Below, in pieces: positions 33,230-42,382 of a stretch of 64,000 nt of DNA. Under the pieces are notes generated by a model, which ran no database searches, was not told where the DNA came from, and worked only from the letters and a program-made list of their open reading frames with translations. Origin of the DNA: Pyrenochaeta sp. MPI-SDFR-AT-0127 (Eukaryota; Ascomycota; Dothideomycetes; Pleosporales; Cucurbitariaceae); assembly GCA_020747015.1 (NCBI GenBank), contig JAGTJM010000018.1, positions 62,001 to 126,000 of the forward strand. The letters run 5' to 3'. Both the position numbers and the translations under genes were made by a program. Positions within the stretch are counted from its first letter, which is position 1. Every line of letters starts with the position of its first letter.

Positions 33230-33690
33230 CTTGAGCTCATGCAATGAGGCGCCTGAATCAGGCCCCCTTCATGCAGCGGCTGAGCCAGATTGAGCCCCAC
33301 CCTGAGCAAATCCAACCGGCTCATGAGCTCGCCCTGAGCCAACGTGAGCCGGCGTGATCTGCTTGATTTAGGCCTGAGCTCCTCTTGATTATGCCTGATT
33401 TCATCCTTGAGCAGCATGAAGAGGATCTGAAATTGGGCCCCAATCAGCTCGTAGACATGTGAGGTGTCATAGACTGACTGATCCCACTTTCGGGCCCCTC
33501 CAACTGTCAATGATACACCCACTCTAGTTAACTTAGCCAACTTTGGCGCATTCCTTCAGCAAACTTTCACGCGGCTCAATCCCGGCTCAGCCTTGGCTCA
33601 GTCTAAGTCAAGCCTCCTCAGGCTTTTTGCTTGGGTTTGCTCATGATCTCATGCCCAAGCTCATGAGTCATTGGATCTCTCATGTAAATC
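33230..33690. repeat. GAGCC / GGCTC word cluster with opposite polarity halves
   Basis: The left half (about 33230-33365) is dense in gagcc, ctgagcc and gctcatgagctc. The right half (about 33565-33680) is dense in the complements ggctca, ggctcag and gctcatga. Reverse-complementing the right half gives ctgagcc and gattgagcc words like those on the left, so the pair forms a loose, imperfect inverted repeat around a central 200 bp. It may be the remains of a transposon end or of a satellite. Confidence 0.4.
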
Positions 33691-33707
33691 TACGTAGTAT
33701 CGTCCTT

Positions 33708-33796
33708 GGAGCTCTGTCATCCCCGGATTCCCCAATCCTTGGAAAAAGTTGTCGTCATCGGAACTCTGTCATCCCTGGGTTGCCTTATCCTTGGAA
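33708..33796 (+). repeat. Two-copy tandem repeat, 52-bp period
   Basis: Copies at 33708-33744 and 33760-33796 share ggarctctgtcatccc and atccttggaa with a few mismatches. It is non-coding and lies upstream of the PPCDC-like gene. Confidence 0.6.
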
Positions 33797-34139
33797 GTCA
33801 TTGGTCCAAGGAAAACCAAGTTTAATTTCCGACCTGAACGTTGTATCAAGGGACTTGAAGATGGTCATAAAGTGTTGAATGGTTCTGCTTTGACCACAGT
33901 CCCAACGGCATACTTTGGTCAATCAGACGGCATTTCCGCCTTGAGAAACGGTGGCCCTCTTTGGCGCTGCTCTGATTGGCTAATTTTAGACGAGCACTTG
34001 GCGGGAGGCAAGTTATTGTACATCACCGGAAAAGTGGGGGCGTGGGACAATTCTCCCAACTTCATCAACAACTGCCAAGCTACCAGGCTCTCTTTACTTA
34101 AAATCCATGCCACACGCCTCATCAAATTGAACCAGCAAA

Positions 34140-34871
34140 ATGGACCTAGCTGCTACAAATACCAACGACTCGCTCTGCAATGCCGCAAACTCCGCAGCTA
34201 CGTTACCTACGTTCCGCGAGGATGGCAGAGCGCACCTTCTCCTTGCTGCGAGCGGATCCGTTGCCACCATCAAAATCCCGGACATTGCAAATTCCCTTTC
34301 ACGTCATAAAGACAAGTTATCTATTAGGATTATCCTAACCCAATCGGCCAAGAACTTCCTGGCTGGCCAATCCGAGGAACAGCCTTCTGTATCCTCGCTG
34401 ATGAATATTCCATGCGTCGAAGCTGTATATGACGACGCTTCCGAATGGGGCCCAGAGCCATGGCGGCGAGGAGCCCCAATCCTTCATATAGAAGCGCGTA
34501 AATGGTCTGACTTGCTCGTTATTTGTCCTTTGGATGCCAACACATTAGCAAAAATTGTGAATGGCATTTGTGATAATCTATTGACCAGCGTGGTTCGGGC
34601 CTGGGATACAGATGGGACCGTTGATGGGAAAAGGAAGTCTATCATCGTGGCTCCTGCGATGAATACTGCGATGTGGCACCATCCTATTACGGCGAAGCAA
34701 ATCCGAATGCTCGAGGATGATTGGGGTGTCCAGAAGGGCGAGGAAGAAAACGGCTGGTTTGAAGTGTTACGGCCTCAAGAGCGTCTGCTGATGTGTGGCG
34801 ATACGGGCAATGGTGCGATGCGTGAGTGGCAGTCAATTGTCGCTATAATTGAGGAACGCCTAGGACTTTGA
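34140..34871 (+). CDS. Phosphopantothenoylcysteine decarboxylase-like flavoprotein (Hal3/Cab3 family)
   Basis: Single exon, 243 aa, uninterrupted. The flavin-binding start HLLLAASGSVATIKIPDI lies at about residues 32-49. The conserved His is in ILHIEARKWSDLLVICPLDA, followed by NTLAKIVNGICDNLLTSVVR. The substrate-clamp Asn is in VAPAMNTAMWHHP, and the catalytic Cys is in LLMCGDTGNGAM near the end. All three residues known from plant HAL3/PPCDC are therefore present. The enzyme decarboxylates 4'-phosphopantothenoylcysteine in CoA synthesis. In yeasts, related Hal3/Vhs3 proteins also inhibit a protein phosphatase, but they carry long acidic extensions absent here. It lies inside the island that splits a HET gene. 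Whether it is the cell's only copy or an extra one cannot be told from this window. Confidence 0.88.
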   Translation: MDLAATNTNDSLCNAANSAATLPTFREDGRAHLLLAASGSVATIKIPDIANSLSRHKDKLSIRIILTQSAKNFLAGQSEEQPSVSSLMNIPCVEAVYDDASEWGPEPWRRGAPILHIEARKWSDLLVICPLDANTLAKIVNGICDNLLTSVVRAWDTDGTVDGKRKSIIVAPAMNTAMWHHPITAKQIRMLEDDWGVQKGEEENGWFEVLRPQERLLMCGDTGNGAMREWQSIVAIIEERLGL

Positions 34872-34914
34872 TATGCATGATTCAATGATTGGAATATAAC
34901 TTGACCTGTCTCCG

Positions 34915-37078
34915 CTAGAAGTCGTGAATACATTCTTGCAACCCTTCGCATCGGCGAGAGAGATTGATGAGAGCTCTGATCATATCGATTAGCATGAGGG
35001 TATCCGGACCAGCTCGATGGGCCTGTTGGTAAAGCATGGAGGCGGGATAGAGGAAATGGTGAAAATAAGATAATGACATGGTCAAAAATCCCGGCAGAAC
35101 CTTCCTCCAGTGTCTTGGTACTAGAATTGACCTCTCCGGGGTTTGGTCCTCAAGTATCATTCCTAATATTCGTCGATCAATTGCGCTTATTGACCATTCA
35201 GCTAGTGTTGACCGTGAATTCATGTCTGCGTTGAGGAGCACATCTCGAATCTCCCGTATGGCCATCCCAGATGTTTCGCGCTTTTGGCCATCAATCCTCC
35301 GGAACACACCCCAATTGAATCTTGCGTGTTGTCCACAGCGAGGAGTATCACCTAAAAGCTCCTCGATTGGCTCATCGTATTTGATAAGAGTATCAATCAC
35401 AACTTTTCCGTCGAGGCCGCAAACCGCAAATTTCGACTGGAATAAGCTTCGACATTCGCCCATCCTTTCCAGGGATTCTTGCGAATTCCGTATCTACGCA
35501 AAACACTCGCCCTACCCTATCCAGGCGTTCAATTTGGCGTATCAATCTTCTCACACAACGCGGTACAGTAATAGCTGATAGACAAGCTGCCATTTCATCT
35601 GGAGTCTGCACAAGGGACCCGAAACCAATCCTCTTGATTTTAAATGCGCTGTGCCGTGCCTGTCTTGCTTTGAGCTCATAATGGCGTCTCAGGTGTTTAT
35701 CGCACGCTGGAATCAATCCTCTCTCATGGGCGATAGCTCCATTCTTACAGCTCATAAGTACGGTGCATAAGCCCTTTTTTAACTTTTCCCTCTGGGCCAA
35801 GAGCTTCTTCACTGCCGACGCACTTCGCAACGCGAGGACATGCTCTTCAATCTCGACTCCTGAGTGATTCAGCTGTAAGTGTAATCTCCATCCACTCTCT
35901 TCGTTGAACTTGACACCACAGCCATCAATGTCGCATTCGATTCCAATCTTTAGATGATTGTACAAGATGTGCGCGTTTACCAAGTAAGCGGTGCGGAATG
36001 CCGCTGAACATCCGTCGTATTTACACCTATATCTCGGCTCCCCAAGTGGTCTACTGTGTTTGTGTAAGTGTCCCCAAGCAGAGGACACGGTAGACTTCTT
36101 ACCACAGACACGGCAGGCAATCTTCTCAGCGTTGTGAAAGCCTCGGATGTGTTGCTGTAAGCCAATCTTGTCGGCGAAAGATTTGAAGCAGCCATCCCAG
36201 GCGCACTTAAATCTCTCGGAGTTTGGATTATGCGTCTTGAGATGTCTCTCAAACCCTTCCTTTCTGCTGAACCTGAGATTGCAGACTGAACATTGATGAT
36301 ATTTTCCGCATCCTTTTTGGTGTGTGGCGAGATAAAAGTAGTCATCCCCACACTTCTCGCAACGACGAAGGACACTGCCTTGACTCCGGGGCGCGCTCCA
36401 GTGCTTATTTCCTGAGATGGAAAGTGGTGTGTCTTTATGCTCGTATTTTATATGGTCGTCCAGAAGTTTTGGATCTCGAATCCTCTTGTCACACCCGGAG
36501 TCATTCCAGTTGCATTCAGCCGTGCGACCATTGGGATGCTTCATGTTGACATGGTTGTCTAGAGCAACGTCCGTCGGAAAGTATATCAAACAAAAGACAC
36601 ATTGGGGCTGGTTCAGTGATAGCTTTCTTGCGGTCTCCAGCCTCTCTGCGTCTGACTGCACGATACCTTTGATCTTCTTCAGCTCCGTAAGTGATTTAGG
36701 CGTTGTAAGCTTGACGAACGTCCTAGGCTCTCCGCCATCGTCGAATGCTGATGTACCATGTGGCCTCGAGGAGATGTTATTCAAATCGTAAACGCCCTTG
36801 ACCTTCTTGATGTGAGACTGGTTTGCCTTAGGAAAGGAAATGTTGGAATGTGCAGACTCAGAATATAGTAGACAAGGTGAGGTAGTGCGATAGCTATTAA
36901 CATCTGCTTTAGGTGGAACAGTGGGCCGAGTATCTCTGTGTGCCAACTTTGCTCTTGTTTTCCGAGAAATATGTTCGTTGGCAGAAGATGGCGAGTGGTT
37001 GAGCAGGATTTGGTGTGTTGAAAACAAGGTGGCGGAGCCGCTCCTGCGGTGCTTTCTGTTGTCTTGTATAGTCTCCAT
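34915..37078 (-). pseudogene. C2H2 zinc-finger / DEDDh exonuclease fusion, one frameshift
   Basis: The first frame runs 37078 to 35393 (561 codons from METIQDNRKH). The second covers about 35463 to 34915. The N-terminal 150 residues are basic and disordered. At least six C2H2-type fingers follow, for example CVFCLIYFPTDVALDNHVNM, CSVCNLRFSRKEGFERHLKT and CAWDGCFKSFADKIGLQQH. The exonuclease domain then starts with FCVDTEFARI (Exo I Asp/Glu). It breaks after PVEICG and continues one base out of frame with CGLDGKVVIDTLIKYDEP, TLAEWSISAIDRRIL (Exo II Asp) and HRAGPDTLMLID (Exo III His-x4-Asp). The break fits one extra G in the GG at about 35428. There is no GT-AG pair that could repair it. It is probably a decayed gene; an assembly error is the alternative. 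Nuclease activity is inferred from the DEDDh residues. Confidence 0.7.
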
Positions 37079-38152
37079 CCTTGGGGGAGTAAGGTTGATT
37101 GGGACTTTCGAAGCAAGCAATACGCGCTTTGACGGACGCGACTTCTATTTTGGAATTCCGCAGTCTCTTAGCGCGTAGCCACAGTTTCGGTACTCCCTAA
37201 TCTCTCGAAAAAGAGGCTGAGAGCTAGTCCGGAAGCAGAAATGATAACAAGAGCTGGAGGTGCTTTTGACGCTAAAAAAGACTTTTGGGACTATTCTCCG
37301 TACCAAACAGCCCACAACGAGTTCCGAAAAGTCTAGTAATTATTTTACATTGTGAAATATCAAATGATGGCGGCCATTTTGGTTTACAATGCTGGAGGTT
37401 ACCGTAGAGGGCTACAATGAGTCATACTACAGCCTGGAGCAGTACAATTCGTAGTGCTACATCTTGGAATACTACAGTTGGAAAGGGATACCATTTTTGA
37501 AGCAATGCAAATCTAAATTAAGCTCGGGAGCTGGAGTCAGAAAAAGGCGAACCTGCTCATATTTTCCGATTGGTAGATGGGTTGGCACTCTCGCCACCAA
37601 AAATAGCGTACTAACCGAACAAAATCAAGGGGCAGGAGGCCGTCCAATTATAATTTTTAGGGTATTTTGCTGCACAATTTTCGTTGGTCTAGGCATCCAA
37701 TCAAATTTAGCCCTTTACAGTCTAGATAAGATATATAACTATACTCAATTGGCAAACTACTAACGCCATATAGCTTTAGCAACGAATGAAATGAGAGATA
37801 ATCTACAGGAAATAGTCCGTGATCATCTAACAGACAAAGTCCGCCTACTAGAACTTAAATATCAACCGGTGATATCGAAAAGCGTAGCATCAAAGGCTAC
37901 AGAAAAGTCATGGCGGTAAGGAATAGAAAGGCAATAAACCGCAATAGTTAGCTTAATTGTTTGATTTGTCAGTCTTTGTAGGTAACTAAATAGTTCGATC
38001 TCAGAATTTAATGTGCAAGTTCATGTTCATTACAAATCTTTGAGCTCCAGATACTGATTTGGCGAGGAACTGATGGCGTTTCTAATACTGAAGTGATTAA
38101 CTAGCTGTACAGTAACAATAAGATTCAGATTGATCGTAACTTCTCTACTGTA
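37079..38152. other. Island interior, non-coding, AT-richer
   Basis: No gene is supported. The section is visibly AT-richer than the flanks and contains scattered tactacag/tacaatg words at about 37400-37475. A 99-codon frame at 37464-37763 has no motif. Confidence 0.4.
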
Positions 38153-38272
38153 CTGGAGGGTCCAGTTTCGGACCACTCGGGACAAACGTCGTTATGGTGG
38201 CGAAGCCAGCTTGACACAAACAGTTCGCGGTCTTGGCATTCAAAGGGGCCCGAAACTGGGACCACCTCCACG
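38153..38272. repeat. Small inverted-repeat element (MITE-like)
   Basis: CCAGTTTCGG (38162-38171) and its perfect complement CCGAAACTGG (38250-38259) face each other across 78 bp. Matching extends outward with small gaps: GGAGGGTCCAG on the left against CTGGGACCACCTCC on the right. That gives arms of about 17-20 bp around a core of about 80 bp. It encodes nothing recognisable. Confidence 0.5.
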
Positions 38273-38458
38273 ATATAAAAAATCCGTGTTCCTTCAATAA
38301 TGCGGTCAAATCAAATCAAAGCCTTGAAAGGCGTAGAACAACACGTAAGCTGGGGCTAGCCAGATTGCACAAATGCATAAGGAAACTGCTGGAGGAAGTA
38401 AACCAACGGAGTAGAGATGTGAACCAGTCGATGGAGCTTTGCAAGTTAGAGCTGGCCG

Positions 38459-38675
38459 GGTTCTCCCCGGAGCTCCTCTCTCCTCGAAGAGTCTCTCCAC
38501 AGAGACATTCTCTCCTTGAAGATCATCTCTCCTTGGAGAGGTTTCTCCACGGAGAAAGTCTCTCCATAAAGCCTCTCTCCTCGGCCGTTCTCTCCATAGA
38601 GAGAGTCTCTCCTTGAAGAATCTCTCCGCAGAGCGCTTCTCTCCACGGAGAACTCTCTCCAAGGACCTTCCCCCC
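38459..38675. repeat. Tandem array of short palindromic units
   Basis: About 13 units of 15-18 bp are built on TCTCTCC-NN-GGAGAGA. Clear examples are tctctccttggagagg, ttctccacggagaa, tctctccatagagaga and tctctccacggagaa. Each better unit can fold into its own 5-7 bp hairpin, while the loop dinucleotide varies (TT, TC, AC, AT, GC, CC). Because unit length is not a multiple of three and varies, the array is unlikely to be coding. Confidence 0.8.
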
Positions 38676-38873
38676 CCTCCTTGGTGATCTATCAATCCGT
38701 GCATAATAGTACTCTGCTTGGCCACATCCTGCAGTTTAACTCCCACATCCAAGCGTAACGAGTCTCAATTGTCTGTTGTTGGAGTCCGCACTTGGGCGCT
38801 TGCTCAGGTCCTAAGATTCAATTCTGATGGAACGTGACCTTTAATGCTCCTTCTGTCTTCTTCAATCTTCTCG

Positions 38874-39024
38874 TATGTCATACAACGAAATGAATCCCGA
38901 CGAATCGGATGCGTTAAGCGGGTTTCGACATGAATCGCTTCAGCCTGTTGATGCGATCATCATTGTTGGCACAGGTTTGAAGATTGGTGATCTAAAGAAA
39001 GTGCATTTTCAGCCGGGCAACTAA
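38874..39024 (+). pseudogene. Sirtuin (SIR2)-like fragment
   Basis: The frame SYNEMNPDESDA, followed by VDAIIIVGTGLKIGDLKK and a stop at 39024, resembles the Sir2-family block YNEPNPDE-x(n)-DALIVVGTSLKV, where the GTSLKV motif binds NAD. No other sirtuin motif (GAGIS, HG, CxxC) was found around it. If real, it is a short relic of a NAD-dependent deacylase gene. The match is short, so confidence is limited. Confidence 0.4.
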
Positions 39025-39977
39025 CAGAAGCTGCAGCCCCCTCCGTAAGGAAACTAACGTTAATGGATTTCCGCTCGTGCCGCAAAACACGCCGTGGCGC
39101 AATAGCATCCTCTGAATGAGCAGCTCAAGTGTCTCCCTGTCAATATTTGGAGTTATAGTTGCTTCGATACTATTCTTTGGCCAATCCTCCGCATCCTGTT
39201 ACATACTAACCGGTAAATATGGCATGTCTTGGACATGCTGTGGATCATTCCATTTGAAGCAGCTGTTGTCATCGCAGTGGTTCTCGCCCGCGCAGCCATG
39301 ATCAGCGGCAGAATTTCAACTTTCGGAGCCATTGGGCGAAGGTCAGATTAATGATGAACAAGGCTCTGGACTCTGAGAGCATTGGCATCGGGTGTGCCAC
39401 CAAGCCAGGAGATCCATCGTGGCAAAAGGAGTAGAACAAAACGCCACGTGTGTTAGCGAGAGGACTTAGCTCGTTACACAATGATGTATCTAGCGTATTT
39501 TATTTATCCACTAGGCCAATAAAATCCGTTCTATGGCGTCAGTCCAGAATCACCCACGTGATGTCACGTGTGCGGATTCATTGTCGCCGCACCGCCGCCC
39601 ATTGCGCCACTGTGGCCGTGCACTAGTCTTGGCAAAGGTATACTTACGTTCTGGGCGTTGGCACCAAACTCTTCCATGGCGGAACATCAAGTCGAGACAG
39701 TCGGCAAAGGGACAATGAAAACATCTAAGTGAGGAAGTTGACCTAAACAGAATTTTATAATCAGTGCTGGCGAAGGCGGCCACACACGGCAATCCCCTAC
39801 GCGTCACGTCGGTTCTCTACCACGGCCTTTTGCGCTGGCACTCCATCTTGGCACTGAGCGGAGTCAAGAGGACGGTGCCGTGCGGCATGCCGACAAAGTG
39901 AAGATCTCTGTCGACTCTGATGCAGGCAGAATCCCCAGATTAACGTAAGAGAGAGCTCTACGCTCGGGGCGTTGACA
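39025..39977. other. Island interior, no supported gene
   Basis: This is about 950 bp upstream of the second HET gene. A 62-codon frame at 39116-39301 with a hydrophobic start (SIFGVIVASILFFGQSSA) and three cysteines in its first 45 residues is too short and unsupported to call. Confidence 0.4.
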
Positions 39978-42081
39978 ATGGACGATGACGAGGACTACGA
40001 CACGTCAAAGCTCCAAGAATTCCTCCAGGAACTGCAGGAAGCATGGAGCCAATACCGACAGAAATTGTGCGATATGTGCAGAAATATCAACTGGAACCAG
40101 CCTAGAATTGTCGAATGGAGGGGAGAATCACCTATGACTCCGCCAGGTTACCCTGATCTAGTAAAGCTTAGGCTCGTGAAAGGCGGTTCTTTGCAAGAAG
40201 GAATCTGCTCCTTCTGTAGCTTTCTCTCTCAAATCATTCATTCCCAAACCGCGATATCCTTCGACTCCGATTCCAAAATGCCTATAGATGCAGAATATAC
40301 CCAGGTTTTCAGGACAATGACGACGACAACGATAACGAGTGGCCGCATTCCCCGGATATCTACAGCTCCTATCCCATCACTTTGTCTCTTCAGAAACTCT
40401 ACAACCGACACAACGATAAATCACAAATAGAAAGTCTCGGGTTCATTGCTTTACAGGGCAACGACAAGTCATCCCCTTTCAGGAAAGTCACCGCAGTGAA
40501 TGAGTTCCTTGATTACAGCCATGTTAAAGACTGGATTTCAAAATGTGTATCGTCGCATAAAGATTGCATGCCGGAAATTTGGCAATATAATGACGGCTTC
40601 CGGCTTATTGACTGCGAAGAAAGACAATTAGTCGCTCGAACTGGGATAGATCTTCGAAACATATCATATATCGCGTTTTCTTATGTTTGGTGAGTCGAGC
40701 GCAGCTATATCATGACTGGGCTAACTTTACAAGGGGAAACGTGGCAGGGGATGAAGCTGAACAGGCTACGCTGCCAGGAAGGCTCCCTCAGACAATTGAA
40801 GATGCAATGCAGGTAACCGTGAGATTGGGTTTCCGCTACCTCTGGTGTGATAGGTATTGCATCCGGCAACAACATGCGTCTGAAAAGCAACAACAGATAT
40901 CTGCAATGGCGCAGATATATGGCGCTGCAGTTCTCACCATCGTCGCCGCTGCGGGGATAGACCCCAGTCATGGCCTTCCCGGTGTACGGAGCAGGCGCGT
41001 AGCTAGACAGCCAGGTATTCAGATTGGCGAATTCCAATTCCTCGGGAGCTTCGCATCACCGGCAAAAGATATTCTTGCGTCAAAGTGGATGAGCCGAGGA
41101 TGGACCTACCAAGAAGGAGAAATTTCTCGTAGGCGACTCGTATTCACTGACAAACAGGCCTATTTTCAATGCCGACAATGCTTCGCCTGGGAGTCTAAGC
41201 CGCGTCTTGAGAGCCTCTTTAGAATCACCACGTCTGCCTTTCCAGACCGAGGGCATGGTCAATTTGATCTTGTAGCCCGGATCAAAGAGTACACCGGAAG
41301 GCAGCTGTCTTACGATACGGATATACTTAATGCATTTGGTGGAATACTAAAGTTACATGCTGCTTGCGACGAGTCTATTGTAACATTATGGGGCTCGCCA
41401 ATTTTCATGCGACATTGGAATCAGCGCGATGCCCTAAGTGACAGAGAAAATTTGACCAAAGGTTTATTTAGGGGCATCAATTGGATTCCTGATGATTACA
41501 ATCATGATCAGTTGATCGAGCGTCGAGACTACTTTCCAACCTGGTGTTGGGCGGGATGGCGGGTTCAAGTTGATTATCCATTCAAAGGCAATGATCTTGT
41601 TCTCGGCGGGAGCTCAGTGAGCATAACATTAGTCGATGGAACGCCTCTAGAACTAAGTCAACTATATCATGGACTGAAGCAGGGACACGTCAATCCGGAT
41701 CATATCTCTCCGTCTGTGGAACTGAGCTGCTGGACAATTCCGATTACGACGATCTTTTATGACGGGCTCCGAAAGATAAATTTGAACATTTTTGGAACTA
41801 CATTATATGCAGATCCAATCACGATGACAAATGACTGCGATTTCGACCAGGACGAACTACTGGGTATAATATTAGGCCGATACGATGGAGGCTGCACGCC
41901 TCATGCCATCATCGTGCGGAAATGTCATGATCACTGGGAGCGAGTTGGTCATTTCTTCTTGAACCAACTTACGAAGGAACATTGCAAAAACTGCTCGAGT
42001 TATCGTTCCAGTCGCACATGCCCTTCCTCCGGGTCGTGTCTAACGATAACTCTAGTTAAGAGGACCATCATTCTCCGTTGA
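39978..42081 (+). pseudogene. Second HET-domain gene, frameshifted
   Basis: MDDDEDYDTSKLQEFL opens a frame that runs with CDMCRNINWNQ and GICSFCSFLSQ to about 40,260-40,300. The continuation is in another frame (GFQDNDDDNDNEWPHSPDIY, LGFIALQGNDK, NISYIAFSYVW). From there a normal intron (40690-40733) joins YVW to GNVAGDEAEQA, TIEDAMQVTVRLGFRYLWCD and QIYGAAVLTIVAAAGIDPS, the HET core of the class that starts YIALSYVWG. SKWMSRGWTYQEGEISRRRL and a C-terminal half follow to the stop at 42081. No GT-AG pair can explain the frame change, so I call one indel. The intact splice site and long 3' frame suggest recent damage or a sequence error. It lies within the DNA that splits the first HET gene. 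Confidence 0.7.
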
Positions 42082-42181
42082 CTGAGAGCCGACTCTTCTT
42101 TGGGCAGTCTCCCAGAAGGTATATCACTGGCGAGGGCCTCGATCATATGACCTAGTAGAATATCCGGAGAAAGAATGTTTA

Positions 42182-42191
42182 GGGGGGGGGG
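42182..42191 (+). repeat. G10 homopolymer
   Basis: A run of ten G lies between the end of the second HET gene and the right border of the island. It is a likely spot for length error. Confidence 0.85.
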
Positions 42192-42382
42192 TCCCATTTT
42201 CAGGCCCCGAGCCTGAGCAGTTTGATCACAAGGGATGTGCGTCCAACTAAGATTGTAGCAATGGTTTCAAATATTGGAGGAAGGATTCATACATGATCTG
42301 AAAAATAAGCTAAAGCAGTAAAAATTACAGGTCGCGTAAGCGGTTGAATAAAGTCGATGTTGTCGCAAGTGTATGTAGAGTT

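Larger units (their letters stand above)
33088..42382. mobile_element. About 9.3-kb insertion island inside a HET gene
   Basis: Bounded by the break in HET homology on the left (WIDTC, ends 33087) and its resumption on the right (CIDKSS, starts 42383). TTGC is present at both borders (33084-33087 and 42382-42385) and could be a short target duplication or chance. It carries a PPCDC-like gene, a zinc-finger/exonuclease gene, a sirtuin-like relic, a hairpin array, a small inverted-repeat element and a second HET gene. No transposase, reverse transcriptase, tyrosine recombinase or long terminal repeat was recognised, so the class of element, or whether it is one, is unknown. Confidence 0.55.

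Noticed and set aside
33088..33247. Transposase fragment directly after the HET break
   Set aside because: The short frames there contain no transposase motif I can name, so no family was assigned.
35400..35463. Programmed frameshift in the zinc-finger/exonuclease gene
   Set aside because: The change is +1 and there is no slippery heptamer. One extra G in a GG run explains it more simply as mutation or sequence error.
38306..38752. Coding repeat protein over the hairpin array
   Set aside because: Unit length varies between about 15 and 18 bp, so the repeat does not keep one frame. The open frames are a by-product of a stop-poor sequence.
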